Assembly: GCA_016839945.1 (NCBI GenBank)
Contig: JAEOTE010000161.1
Span: 1 to 44,583, forward strand
Direction of reading: 5' to 3'
DNA from: Candidatus Heimdallarchaeota archaeon
Lineage (GTDB): Archaea > Asgardarchaeota > Heimdallarchaeia > Heimdallarchaeales > Heimdallarchaeaceae
Length of the DNA: 44,583 nt
A program made the translations under genes and the position numbers. Each line of letters begins with the position of its first letter. The first letter of the stretch is position 1. The notes below the pieces were generated by a model, which did no database searches, was not told where the DNA came from, and worked only from the letters and a program-made list of their open reading frames with translations. Shown piece after piece: positions 24,766-33,321 of this stretch.

Positions 24766-24782
24766 CTTATTATTAATCTTTT
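24766..24782 (-). promoter_or_regulatory. BRE/TATA promoter of the alpha/beta-hydrolase gene
   Basis: Minus-strand AAAAGATTAATAATAAG, 20 nt before the ATG at 24746, identical to the element before the small GTPase gene. The close spacing implies an almost leaderless mRNA, although GAGGAAG lies just before the ATG. Confidence 0.6.
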
Positions 24783-24839
24783 CATAATCCAAATTTCCAC
24801 TAAAGATACTATTGCCTGTCTTTTCTCAGTATTTGCTGT

Positions 24840-26291
24840 TTACTTATCATAGATGTCTTTGTATGGCGCTCTTTCACCTTTCATATATCTTTGATGAGGA
24901 TCTCTGATGAACCATGCAACCAAAATACCTATTGAGAAAAGAATTAGCAAGCTTGCAAGAGCAATTCTCATTGGAGTAGGTGTTGGTAAATGATTAGTCG
25001 CAAAGATTATTCCTCCAAACATGAGTGGAGATACAATTGCACTAACTCTTCCTGCAATTTTCTGGAAACCACCATATTGTGCAAGTCTTGATGGTGGTGC
25101 AAGAATCATAATAAATTGTCTTCCTACAATCCATATTCCACCAAATCCTATTCCTATGAAAACTGCACCGAACCATATCACCCAAGAAGGAATTGGTCCC
25201 AATCCACTAACAACAAATATAGTTATTGCAATAAACCACGATATAGCTACTCCCAAGAATAATTTCTTTGGTCCCATTCTATTCATAAGTTTTCCAACAA
25301 TTATACCGAAGATTATAGAGAAAACTATTCCTCCAAGAATGATATAATTAGTCATATCTGCGAGTGTTTCTCCGCCCATTGTTGCAACTACTGGTACCAT
25401 ATAAAGAATAGTTGTATTTGCTGCGTCCGTAATGAAGAACCAAGCTAAGAAGAATAACCATGAATTCCTATCTGAAATAATTGTTTTAAAAGAGGTTTTA
25501 AAATCATCAAATGCTGCATTCATATAATCTCTAGCTGTTAATTCTTTTTCAGGAGGGTTTTCTACTTCTTTATGGAAAAGATAAGGGATACTAATCAAAA
25601 TTATGACTATTGCTGATATCAGGAATAACCACCTTAAACCTCCATAGTTCAAATTTTCACGATCAAGAACTACACTGTCCAAGTTCCACATTTCATGAGG
25701 TTGATTAACTAAATCATGAGAGCCAAATACACTTTCAAGACCTATAACAATACTAATTACTATTGCAATTACTGAACCAAAAGCTGCAATAGCACCACCG
25801 ATTGCTTGCATAAAACCTCTTTTTTCAGTTTCAGCGATGAATGGAATTTGAGCATCATAAAACATTCGACCTGCTTGATAACAAAAATTTGCAATAACAA
25901 ATAAGCCACTTGCCCACCAGAAGTTTGTCCAAACAGTCATCATTGCCGTCATAGTTATCATTATTCCCGCAGAAATTAATACTGCGGGTTTTCTTTTTCC
26001 TGCTCTATCAGAGATGGCACCTAAAATTGGTCCCATAATAGCTATTAAGAGATTTGAACCTGCCATAAATGCCGACATCACAATAAATACTGTAGAAAGT
26101 TCCCAACCTAGTTTATAACCGGTTAGTAAAGCAAATGGGGTATAGGCTAGGCTTATTACAGATTGTGAGAAGAATGTATCAGCCATATCATAGCTATACC
26201 AAAATATTGCGTTTTTTCTACTAGTTCCCTTCGATTCTAGCTCTGTTTCTTTAATATCTTGTTCATCCAATGCAACCTCAACATTACTCAT
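24840..26291 (-). CDS. MFS transporter, UMF1/Atg22-like
   Basis: 483 residues with about 12 TM segments. 'NAIFWYSYDMADTFFSQSV' at the start, 'GPILGAISDRAGKRKPAVL' (MFS loop 2-3 motif) and 'FCYQAGRMFYDAQIPFIA' resemble the UMF1/Atg22 group, whose fungal member exports amino acids from the vacuole. A second loop motif is 'VGKLMNRMGPKKLFLG'. Both ends are cytoplasmic and charged. The substrate cannot be predicted; amino acid or other small-molecule export is a guess from the family. The ATG is preceded by GGTGATT, and a TATA-like TTTTATAAAA lies about 40 nt upstream. Confidence 0.88.
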   Translation of the reverse strand: MSNVEVALDEQDIKETELESKGTSRKNAIFWYSYDMADTFFSQSVISLAYTPFALLTGYKLGWELSTVFIVMSAFMAGSNLLIAIMGPILGAISDRAGKRKPAVLISAGIMITMTAMMTVWTNFWWASGLFVIANFCYQAGRMFYDAQIPFIAETEKRGFMQAIGGAIAAFGSVIAIVISIVIGLESVFGSHDLVNQPHEMWNLDSVVLDRENLNYGGLRWLFLISAIVIILISIPYLFHKEVENPPEKELTARDYMNAAFDDFKTSFKTIISDRNSWLFFLAWFFITDAANTTILYMVPVVATMGGETLADMTNYIILGGIVFSIIFGIIVGKLMNRMGPKKLFLGVAISWFIAITIFVVSGLGPIPSWVIWFGAVFIGIGFGGIWIVGRQFIMILAPPSRLAQYGGFQKIAGRVSAIVSPLMFGGIIFATNHLPTPTPMRIALASLLILFSIGILVAWFIRDPHQRYMKGERAPYKDIYDK

Positions 26292-26410
26292 ATAATCACC
26301 ATGAAAAACTACCCTTAGAAGAGAAGTTTAACTTTTATAAAATAGCTATCTTTTAAATTTTCACTTGAAAAATAATAAAATCCTAGTTTCTACCCTTCTT
26401 TCTCCATTTT

Positions 26411-26482
26411 TCTTTATAAAAAGCTCTATCTTACTTCTAATAAGGTGAGGTTCTAATTTCCAGTCGAAGAAGAGGGGTTTTT
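26411..26482 (+). promoter_or_regulatory. Orphan TATA-like element followed by a T-tract
   Basis: In the 299-bp gap between divergent genes, CTTTATAAAAAG (about 26410-26421) looks like a strong TATA box but is about 170 nt from the next start codon. About 55 nt downstream GGGGTTTTTT could end a short transcript. A separate TATA-like TAAATTTATT near 26550 better serves the HAD gene. No stable fold or C/D boxes seen; a small RNA here is speculative. Confidence 0.25.
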
Positions 26483-26590
26483 TCTGTTATAGAGGTTAAT
26501 GAAAGTATTTTATCGAGTTTTAGAACTTTAGGAACAAAAATCACTGCGCATAAATTTATTTAGTAGTAATTAAGAGGAAGCAAGACTTTA

Positions 26591-27340
26591 ATGAATTTCG
26601 CGGAATTTACTTTATTCTTCGATGATGGGGGAGTAATGAACGATAATCAAATACGTGGTATTCATTTTCAAAAAATGATTGGAGATTTTTTTGTACCCAT
26701 TTACGGTGGAGAAAGGCACCAATGGGCAGAAGCTAATTTTAGTTTTGTACAAGAGATAGTAAGAGAATATATCGAAATTATTGAAGAAGAAAGAATCATA
26801 GATTATCAAACATATCATAATGATTTTATTACTAGATGGATAGAGGATATGTTTGAATATGTAGGTGTAAAGCTTCCTAACAAAAATGAATACAAGAGAA
26901 TCTACATGGAAGCTATGGAGTCTATTACACCAAATGTGAGAGCTTCGTTTCCAGGTGTGATCGATAGTATAAAGAAACTCAAAAAGCTAGGATTTCGATT
27001 GTATACTGCATCAGGAGAAGCTTCTTGGGAACTAAAAGGATATTTGAGAGGTATGGGTGTTAAAGATTGTTTTGAAGAATTTTATGGACCTGACTTGATA
27101 AATACCCATAAAATTAATGAAACATTCTATCAGAAAATTTTTGACAGAGCATATGTTGAATCAAAAAAGGCTATTGTTATCGAAGATAATCCTAAATTCA
27201 TTGAATATGCTCAGAGTTTAGGAGCCAATGTAATACAAGCATGTGTAACAGAAAATCATGAGCCAAGTTATCCGTTTTTTGTAACAGATATGAAAGATCT
27301 CCCAGAAGTTGTGATAAAACTAGTTAACAAGAAAAAGTGA
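26591..27340 (+). CDS. HAD superfamily hydrolase-like protein
   Basis: 249 residues. Motif I is 'LFFDDGGVMND' (Asp11), motif II the Thr/Ser of 'LYTASGE', motif III a Lys near 'NTHKINETFY' and motif IV 'VIEDNPKFIEYA'. A helical cap domain occupies about 16-115. The usual motif I is DxDGV; aligned on GV, the second, proton-donating Asp is Gly here (D-D-G-G-V). It may therefore be slow as a phosphatase or use another chemistry, such as a dehalogenase-like reaction that needs only the first Asp. It stands alone, divergent from the MFS gene. Confidence 0.85.
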   Translation: MNFAEFTLFFDDGGVMNDNQIRGIHFQKMIGDFFVPIYGGERHQWAEANFSFVQEIVREYIEIIEEERIIDYQTYHNDFITRWIEDMFEYVGVKLPNKNEYKRIYMEAMESITPNVRASFPGVIDSIKKLKKLGFRLYTASGEASWELKGYLRGMGVKDCFEEFYGPDLINTHKINETFYQKIFDRAYVESKKAIVIEDNPKFIEYAQSLGANVIQACVTENHEPSYPFFVTDMKDLPEVVIKLVNKKK

Positions 27341-27413
27341 TTCCACCTTATTAGAAGAGTAGTTTGTTCTGAAAATAACCTTGTTGTTTAGGTCACTTTC
27401 TGGTGAAGGAACC

Positions 27414-27875
27414 TTACTGCAAGGATTTTCTTTTTGCAATAATCTTCTTGACAATTAAACTGAGGAAGGCTAGAAGAAGCGAACATGTGGCAGATATAGA
27501 GAAATAAACAAAATTTGTTCTAGAACTTGGGAAAAGGATTGGATCAATTATAAAATATAGCACAATACTAATTATCATAAAACCAAGAGCTGTTGAGCTA
27601 AAAATAAATAATTTAAGATTTGTTTCTTTATCTTGATGTCCATAAAAATAAAAAAATAAGGCAACAATAAGAGGGATGGGAATACCAATATACCAAATTG
27701 AGGAAGTCATTTTTTCAAGGAAATCTTCTACAAAACTAAAAGCTTCTTCCATACTAGTAATTAACATAACTTGTATAATTACAGTATATACCACTATCAA
27801 AGCTGTTGTAATCCAAGGAGAGATTTTACCTCTAGACCTTGATCTAACCTCTGGTATCTCTCCTTTGGCAATCAT
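27414..27875 (-). CDS. Four-TM membrane protein, hypothetical
   Basis: 153 residues. A basic N-terminus ('EVRSRSRGKISPW') leads into four TM segments (about 22-44, 60-78, 88-110, 122-143), with an acidic loop between the first two ('MEEAFSFVEDFLEK') and a Lys/Arg-rich end ('KKIIAKRKSLQ'), so both ends should be cytoplasmic. No family recognised. It is convergent with the HAD gene and divergent from the cyclophilin gene. Confidence 0.68.
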   Translation of the reverse strand: MIAKGEIPEVRSRSRGKISPWITTALIVVYTVIIQVMLITSMEEAFSFVEDFLEKMTSSIWYIGIPIPLIVALFFYFYGHQDKETNLKLFIFSSTALGFMIISIVLYFIIDPILFPSSRTNFVYFSISATCSLLLAFLSLIVKKIIAKRKSLQ

Positions 27876-27951
27876 TATACCTACCTCATTAGTTTGATAT
27901 GCTAGGCAATTCCTTGCGAAATAAAAGTGTTTACCGTTATTGCTTCATCAG

Positions 27952-27990
27952 TATATATATAAAACCCTTCATGTGCACATTTTTGAGGAG
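27952..27990 (+). promoter_or_regulatory. Promoter and ribosome binding site of the cyclophilin gene
   Basis: TATATATATAAAA at 27952-27964 is a strong TATA element, and GAGGAG at 27985-27990 is a good Shine-Dalgarno 6 nt before the ATG at 27997. A start near 27985 would clip the Shine-Dalgarno, so the true start may be a little upstream. Confidence 0.6.
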
Positions 27991-27996
27991 AAATAA

Positions 27997-28470
27997 ATGA
28001 CTAAAGCAATTATGGAAACTAATAAGGGAACTATTAAAATTGAATTTTTTGATGAACACACTCCAAATACAGTCAAGAATTTTGTAGAGCTTGCCAAATC
28101 CGATTACTATAATGGTGTTACATTCCATAGAGTAATTCCAGACTTTGTTGTTCAAGGTGGAGATCCAACTGGCTCAGGAGGTGGAGGACCAGGTTATCAA
28201 ATAGCTGATGAAGTTGACAATCCTGTTCAAATTCATGAATTAGGTGCTTTAAGTATGGCTAACGCTGGTCCAAATACAAATGGATCTCAGTTTTTCATTG
28301 TGTTAAATCCAAACAGCTGTAGACACTTAAATGGAAAACATACAGTTTTTGGTAAAGTAATCGATGGATTGAAAGTAGTATATAATATTGCTCAAAGAGA
28401 TTCAATGTTAAAGGTAACAATAGAAGATGAATCAGAAATTATTAAGAATCATCAACTAAAGAAACTCTAA
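27997..28470 (+). CDS. ppiB: Cyclophilin-type peptidyl-prolyl cis-trans isomerase
   Basis: 157 residues, a single cytoplasmic domain without signal peptide. '[21 protein letters not shown]' includes the catalytic Arg, and '[19 protein letters not shown]' and '[15 protein letters not shown]' complete the active site. It speeds isomerisation of Xaa-Pro bonds during folding. The last 20 residues form a short acidic/basic tail ('[18 protein letters not shown]'). Monocistronic by position, with its own promoter and ribosome binding site. Confidence 0.96.
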   Translation: MTKAIMETNKGTIKIEFFDEHTPNTVKNFVELAKSDYYNGVTFHRVIPDFVVQGGDPTGSGGGGPGYQIADEVDNPVQIHELGALSMANAGPNTNGSQFFIVLNPNSCRHLNGKHTVFGKVIDGLKVVYNIAQRDSMLKVTIEDESEIIKNHQLKKL

Positions 28471-28494
28471 AAATGTAAAAACAAAAGAAAGTGG

Positions 28495-28617
28495 TGGCTC
28501 GAGCGAGTTTCGATCTCGCGACCTCGAGATGTGCTCATCTGAGGGACACAGCTGTTTTTACTAGCCCTTGTTTTCTAGATTATGAGTCTCGCGCTCTTCC
28601 AGCTGAGCTACCGAGCC
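28495..28617 (-). tRNA. tRNA-Met (CAT) with 50-nt intron
   Basis: Acceptor GGCTCGG/TCGAGCC with A73 and encoded CCA (TGG at 28492-28494 on the plus strand). Anticodon stem CGAGA/TCTCG, loop CTCATA, intron at 28531-28580, then A38. The G1-C72 pair and the lack of three G-C pairs in the anticodon stem indicate elongator Met; Ile2 with a modified C34 cannot be excluded. The T-arm is GCGAG-ATCGAAA-CTCGC: A54 replaces the near-universal T54, giving the same loop as eukaryotic initiator tRNA. Confidence 0.92.
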
Positions 28618-28732
28618 ATGTCTAAAATCATCTCGACGCCTCATTTTTATCTTTTTTGTTTACATCAACTTGTAATTTTCAAAAATCAAAGACAAAGACG
28701 TAAAGGATTATTATTCTATTGTCTTACGTACT

Positions 28733-28766
28733 AAAAAAAGAGACGACTACTATTGAGTTATAGTAG
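28733..28766 (-). terminator. Hairpin plus T-tract after rpl10e
   Basis: Minus-strand hairpin CTACTAT-AACTCA-ATAGTAG (28766-28747) followed by a run of seven T (28739-28733), just downstream of the rpl10e stop. The shape is that of an intrinsic terminator and would separate the ribosomal unit from the tRNA-Met gene on the same strand. Confidence 0.5.
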
Positions 28767-28796
28767 AAACAAATAAAAGAAAAACAGTAAAGGTCA

Positions 28797-29465
28797 TTAT
28801 TTTTGTTCTTCGTCTGTCTCGACTTCTTCTGCGGATTCTTCGTCTGTCTCGACTTCTTCTGCGGATTCTTCGTCTGTCTTGACTTCTTCTTTTGGTTCTT
28901 TGATCTTTTGCAATTGTTTTGCGAATTTTCCTGTCTTCTGCAGTTCTTTTACAAGCTCTTCTCCTTTACCTATTTTATATGTGCAAGGAGTTGGGAATCT
29001 ATCAGACGCTCTCTTGAGGGCTTCAATAGCAACACGATAATATCTAGCATATGTTCTCACTGTTACTAACTCTTGCCTTTCTTTTACTCTCGCAGCTCTA
29101 TCAATAGGTTTACCAAAGGATTTTCTCATTCCATCTTGAATTCTATCTGCACCAGCTACAGCCATCATCCTGTTCTCCCTTAAAATGTGATGTGGATGGA
29201 TTCTTATTGTCATGTGATAATTTTCAGTACCTACGTTTCTTTGCAACTGTCTATTTACTGCAATTCTTGCAGCTTCTAAAGCTGTATGTCTTATCTGGCA
29301 TTTTTCTTTTGACACTAGATGAATATGTATAGGAAAATCTCCTTTTCTGTTTCCAGCATCATAAGCTCTTATTCTAGAATCTGGTACTCCTCTAACATAT
29401 TTACCTACTCTTGTATTTGCTGGTCCTCTGACACGAGTATAACAGCGAGCTGGTCTTTTACCCAT
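28797..29465 (-). CDS. rpl10e: Large ribosomal subunit protein uL16 (L10e) with acidic repeat tail
   Basis: 222 residues. 'MGKRPARCYTRVRGPANTR', 'DFPIHIHLVSKEKCQIRH' and 'HPHHILRENRMMAVAGADR' are the archaeal/eukaryotic L10e signature; it binds 23S rRNA near the tRNA A/P sites. The conserved part ends at about residue 175. The rest is a Lys-rich segment and then an acidic tail with about 2.5 copies of the ten-residue unit DEESAEEVET, encoded by a 30-nt tandem repeat at 28803-28890. Archaeal L10e normally stops near 170-180 residues, so the tail is an addition. It starts 17 nt after rps7. Confidence 0.96.
   Translation of the reverse strand: MGKRPARCYTRVRGPANTRVGKYVRGVPDSRIRAYDAGNRKGDFPIHIHLVSKEKCQIRHTALEAARIAVNRQLQRNVGTENYHMTIRIHPHHILRENRMMAVAGADRIQDGMRKSFGKPIDRAARVKERQELVTVRTYARYYRVAIEALKRASDRFPTPCTYKIGKGEELVKELQKTGKFAKQLQKIKEPKEEVKTDEESAEEVETDEESAEEVETDEEQK
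28803..28890 (-). repeat. 30-nt tandem repeat encoding the acidic tail of L10e
   Basis: Plus-strand units of TTCGTCTGTCTCGACTTCTT + CTGCGGATTC are almost perfect: two complete copies plus part of a third with single changes (CTCGA to CTTGA). The repeat keeps frame, so copy-number change would lengthen or shorten the tail by ten residues. Confidence 0.9.
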
Positions 29466-29482
29466 TTTTTACACCTTTTTCT

Positions 29483-30052
29483 TTATCTTGCAGAAAGTGC
29501 AATTCTTTCTATTTCTTGTTTTTTCTTAACTGCAGCGCTAGATGAGTCACCTTTTGCTGCTAGAACTAATTCTTCAGCAACAACTTCTTCAACACTTTTA
29601 ACGTTGTTAAAACTTTTTTGTTTTATTGCAGCAGCTAAAAATCTTAAAGCTAAATCTACTCTTCTTGATGGTGAGACATCAACAGAAATGTGTTGAGCAA
29701 CGCCTCCATAAGTAAGACGAGTGGTTTCTTCTCTAGGAGCTACATTACTAATAGCATCAGCTAATACTTGAACGGGATTTTGTCCTGTTCTTTCGTGTAT
29801 TATTTCAAATGCTACTCTCACTATGTTGATCGATCTTTGTTTTTTCCCAGCATTTTTCCCTCTACTCATTAGTTTATTGATAAATCTTTCAACTATGCTC
29901 ATTTCAGCTTTCTTAAATCGTTGATCTTGATAACGACCACCAGAATGCGGAAAATAGACTGGACGTAAAGAGATGTATCTTTGCAACCCTAGATCATTGA
30001 TTGAAACTTCATTGAAATCCCATTTTCCGAAGAGTTTGATTTCATCACTCAT
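29483..30052 (-). CDS. rps7: Small ribosomal subunit protein uS7
   Basis: 189 residues, archaeal length. 'LGLQRYISLRPVYFPHSGGR', 'VERFINKLMSRGKNAGKK', 'GQNPVQVLADAISNVAPRE' and 'ALRFLAAAIKQKSFNN' identify uS7, which nucleates assembly of the small-subunit head and lines the E site. In many archaea rps7 is next to rps12 and the EF-1A gene; here it is with rpl10e only, 17 nt apart, probably in one transcript. Confidence 0.96.
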   Translation of the reverse strand: MSDEIKLFGKWDFNEVSINDLGLQRYISLRPVYFPHSGGRYQDQRFKKAEMSIVERFINKLMSRGKNAGKKQRSINIVRVAFEIIHERTGQNPVQVLADAISNVAPREETTRLTYGGVAQHISVDVSPSRRVDLALRFLAAAIKQKSFNNVKSVEEVVAEELVLAAKGDSSSAAVKKKQEIERIALSAR

Positions 30053-30176
30053 TTACTTAGCCTCTTTCAACTAAATTAGCAAAACCCAATTTGCTTTAAA
30101 AATCTAATGTTGAAAGACAGAAAGCTACTATTAATGGATTTAGTAAATAAAAGAAAAAGAGGAGAAGAGTCTTTGA

Positions 30177-31184
30177 TTACCAATTTAATTTTTTAATTAT
30201 CCATGGGAATAATAGGAAAAGTATCGGCCCCATAATTGCATAAACAACCATGTCTAGTGAGATTTTCAGAGCATCTAATGTCATATCTTTTGTTATTATT
30301 TGATCATATACATACATAATTGTTATAGGAATAATTACTATTAGAATCCTCAAAATTATTTTCCACCATCTGTCTGCTTTACTGTTGTAATCCACTACCT
30401 TACCTTCTACCACATATGATAAAGATCCTGTAGTAAAGAGAACAAGAACCTTCAAGATGTTGATTTCTTGTTCAAATTCGTTAGGTATGTAATTTTTGTG
30501 AAGGAATATTGTTGGAATAGCAAATACTACAAATAACAAAAAAATAAACAACATTTTGATTTTTATCGATTGTTTTTCTATATAGTTTGATACAGATTCT
30601 TCTAGAAATATAAATAACCCAATAATAATCAATCCAATTCCAAAACCCATAATCACATCGGTAAACCAGTGCACTACTAAGAAAATTCTAGAAAATCCTA
30701 TGAGTATTGGCAAGGCTACCCCCACTAAAAGCATTCCCCACTTTGGGATTATCGTCGCTAGAACTCCCCAGAAAGTTGTACTTAATTGTGTATGGCCACT
30801 AGGTAATCCATTGGAGGTTTCACCTGTGGGATCATATCCCCAAAGTTCATCTGGTCTGTCTAAATGAAAAGAGGCTTTTGCTGTTGCTACGACAAACACT
30901 GAAGAGATTAATATTACAATGGTTTTGTAAGCCTTGTTTTTATCCCAAACGTAGTAAAGTATTACCAAAACTGCGATATACACTATTGATTCACCTAAGT
31001 ACGTTATGACCTCCATTACTGTAGTTAATGTTCCATTATCATATGAGAAAAAAAAATCAGCAATTGCTTTGTCGATAGGGTTTGCTCTATTAGGATAATG
31101 TAAGAAAACAATTACCAAAGCTGTTGTTACGAGAGCAGCACCTAGTGGTAAAAATATAGTAGCTATAATATTGCGCCTTTTCAT
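30177..31184 (-). CDS. PAP2-family membrane phosphatase (copy 1)
   Basis: 335 residues, polytopic. The phosphatase motifs lie in order: 'KASFHLDRP' (KxxxxxxRP), 'GLPSGHTQLS' (PSGH) and 'SRIFLVVHWFTDV' (SRxxxxxHxxxD), facing outside if topology follows the family. Six TM segments form the core (about 10-210), and a C-terminal extension of about 110 residues adds about three or four TM segments ('VLVLFTTGSLSYVVEG', 'IILRILIVIIPITIMYVY'). Likely dephosphorylates a lipid phosphate, such as a dolichyl or polyprenyl phosphate; substrate unproven. Tandem paralogue of the next gene. Confidence 0.9.
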   Translation of the reverse strand: MKRRNIIATIFLPLGAALVTTALVIVFLHYPNRANPIDKAIADFFFSYDNGTLTTVMEVITYLGESIVYIAVLVILYYVWDKNKAYKTIVILISSVFVVATAKASFHLDRPDELWGYDPTGETSNGLPSGHTQLSTTFWGVLATIIPKWGMLLVGVALPILIGFSRIFLVVHWFTDVIMGFGIGLIIIGLFIFLEESVSNYIEKQSIKIKMLFIFLLFVVFAIPTIFLHKNYIPNEFEQEINILKVLVLFTTGSLSYVVEGKVVDYNSKADRWWKIILRILIVIIPITIMYVYDQIITKDMTLDALKISLDMVVYAIMGPILFLLFPWIIKKLNW

Positions 31185-31265
31185 GAAGCAGAAATTTCTT
31201 TAAGTAATTAAAAGGATTTTGTGAGTTTTATATTTATAAAAAAATAACTCCCTCTCTAATTGAAA

Positions 31266-32306
31266 TTATATTTTTAGTTTCTTGATAAGCCAAGGTATGA
31301 AGAGTATTATGAATGGACCTAGTAGAGCATATACTATTAAATCAACTATCACTGTTATAGTATAATCAACACTTACATAGTCAAATATCATATTATAACC
31401 ATAAATAAGCGCAATTACTACTATTCCTATTGCGATACGTAATAAAATGTGCCACCATTTTTCCTTTTTGTTTTCAAAATTGACAATCTTTTCTTCAAAT
31501 ATGTATGATATAGAAACTGTAGTAAATAATACTATAAACCTTAGAGTACTAATCATCCGTTTGAAATTCTCACCATCGATATCATAACTTAAAAAGACAG
31601 GATCATAGTGAAGAAGAATTACAGGAGCAGCAAGAACTACCATTATAAGTAAAGCATAAAGCACTTTTATTACAGTTGATGTTTTTTCTAAATGCCTTGT
31701 AATCGGTTCTTCAACATACATATAAATAACTAGTATAACCAAACCAATACCAAGACCCATAATTACATCAGTAAACCAATGAACTCTTAGGAAAATTCTG
31801 GAGAAACCTAGTATTAATGGTAGAAGTATTGCAATTATTAGCATTCCCCATTTAGTAACAAATATACCAAGCATACCCCAAAAAGTAGTACCTACTTGAG
31901 CATGACCACTTGGGAAACCATATGTTTTAAGATCTTCAGCCTCTATTCCTCCACCCCATATTGATGAAGGTGGTCGTTCCATTCTAAAACCTGCTTTTGT
32001 AGAATAAACAACCGCTGTAGAAGTTATTACAACTGTTATAGCCCTATATCCTTTTCTTTTATCCCAAGCATAGTATAAAATAAGCAGTAAGCCAACAAAT
32101 ACTATTGGTTCTCCTAAATAGGTTATATATTTCATTATTTTTTCAATAGTATTAGATGAGTTGTTTTGGAAAAAAGTTGCAATGTTGTTATCAATGTTAT
32201 TTGCTCTGTTTGGAGGATAAGTAGTATAAACTATTCCCAAAGCAGTTGCAATTAATGCAAAACCAAGAACTATCATTATAATAGAAATAATGTGTTGTTT
32301 TTTCAT
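31266..32306 (-). CDS. PAP2-family membrane phosphatase (copy 2)
   Basis: 346 residues with the same layout as copy 1, including the extra C-terminal TM region ('FIVLFTTVSISYIFEEKIV'). Motifs: 'KAGFRMERP', 'GFPSGHAQVG' and 'SRIFLRVHWFTDV', all intact. Differences cluster in the loop after the first motif, where this copy has 'PSSIWGGGIEAEDLKTY' and copy 1 'DELWGYDPTGETSN', so the two may differ in substrate. Transcribed before copy 1, with 81 nt between them. Confidence 0.9.
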   Translation of the reverse strand: MKKQHIISIIMIVLGFALIATALGIVYTTYPPNRANNIDNNIATFFQNNSSNTIEKIMKYITYLGEPIVFVGLLLILYYAWDKRKGYRAITVVITSTAVVYSTKAGFRMERPPSSIWGGGIEAEDLKTYGFPSGHAQVGTTFWGMLGIFVTKWGMLIIAILLPLILGFSRIFLRVHWFTDVIMGLGIGLVILVIYMYVEEPITRHLEKTSTVIKVLYALLIMVVLAAPVILLHYDPVFLSYDIDGENFKRMISTLRFIVLFTTVSISYIFEEKIVNFENKKEKWWHILLRIAIGIVVIALIYGYNMIFDYVSVDYTITVIVDLIVYALLGPFIILFIPWLIKKLKI

Positions 32307-32512
32307 AAGCGTTTAAATTTTCTTCGGCAATTAAAAAGTTTTTCGGAATCACCTTTTTCAGCATTTTCAAATTGTATTTTTATTGTATTATTTTTGTGAT
32401 GCTTTATTGTACGTTTTTTCCCATTCTTTAATTTCCGCTTTTCTTGTTTAGTATTACAATTATTAGCGAAAAAATAAAAAGGTATAGTCAAAAGTACAAT
32501 ATAGTGGTAAAA

Positions 32513-33280
32513 ATGACCATATACAAAGATCTTGAAGGGAAGAAAGTTGTAATTACAGGAGGAGCGAGTGGAATTGGCTTGGCAACAGCTAAACGTTTTG
32601 TTGACGAAGGAGCTAAAGTTGTTATTCTTGATTGGAATCAAGAAGAGCTTGAGAAGACATTATCTATTATTCCTGAGCTCAAAAGTGGTGTTTTTGCAGA
32701 TGTGAGTAATCCAGATGAAGTCAAGAGTGCCTTTAAGAAAATAGACGAGATTTTAGGAGGGATTGACATTCTAATTTCTAATGCAGGAATTTGTTTTCGT
32801 AGCCCATTTTTGAAAATTGACTATGAACAATGGTCAAAGGTTCTCCGTGTTAATCTAGATGGGATGTTTCTCTGCTCGAAAGAAGCAATAATAAGAATGA
32901 AAAAACAACGTTCTGGAGTTGTTTTGTTAATGGCTTCTACAAATGGAATCGAAGGTCACCCATTGTATGCAGATTACAACAGCTCAAAGGCTGGAGTAAT
33001 TCTTTTAGCAAAATCATTAGCATTAGAATTTGCCCCATGGTTAAGAGTAAATGCTGTTTGTCCTGGTTATGTCCTTACACCAATGCAAAAAGCTGAATAT
33101 ACTCCTGAAATGCTAGAGATTGTTAATTCCAAAATCCCCTTAAAACGTCATGCTGAACCAGAGGAAGTGGCAGCTTTATTTGCGTTTCTTGCATCTTCTG
33201 AAGCAGCTTTTATAACTGGGCAAGCTATTGCTATTGATGGAGGGGAAACAGCAGGACTCTACACACCTATGGAGGAGTAA
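32513..33280 (+). CDS. Short-chain dehydrogenase/reductase (SDR)
   Basis: 255 residues from the ATG at 32513, which starts right before the first strand ('LEGKKVVITGGASGIGLA'); the frame is open further to a TTG but that part is unlike the family. TGGASGIG binds the cofactor, 'ISNAGICFRS' is the NAG motif, and the catalytic Ser is in 'LLMASTNG', with Tyr and Lys in 'YADYNSSKAG'. Asp after strand 2 ('VVILDWNQEE') favours NAD. The C-terminus 'ITGQAIAIDGGETAG' is typical. Substrate unknown. First gene of an apparent operon with a second SDR, gcvPA, gcvPB and an NAD-kinase-like gene. Confidence 0.92.
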   Translation: MTIYKDLEGKKVVITGGASGIGLATAKRFVDEGAKVVILDWNQEELEKTLSIIPELKSGVFADVSNPDEVKSAFKKIDEILGGIDILISNAGICFRSPFLKIDYEQWSKVLRVNLDGMFLCSKEAIIRMKKQRSGVVLLMASTNGIEGHPLYADYNSSKAGVILLAKSLALEFAPWLRVNAVCPGYVLTPMQKAEYTPEMLEIVNSKIPLKRHAEPEEVAALFAFLASSEAAFITGQAIAIDGGETAGLYTPMEE

Positions 33281-33321
33281 GTTAAAGATTCCAAAAGTGC
33301 AAGATACAGAGGTAAAAATGT

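Noticed and set aside
32444..32512. Upstream extension of the first SDR to a TTG codon
   Set aside because: The extra residues precede the first Rossmann strand without similarity, and a TATA-like sequence lies inside them.
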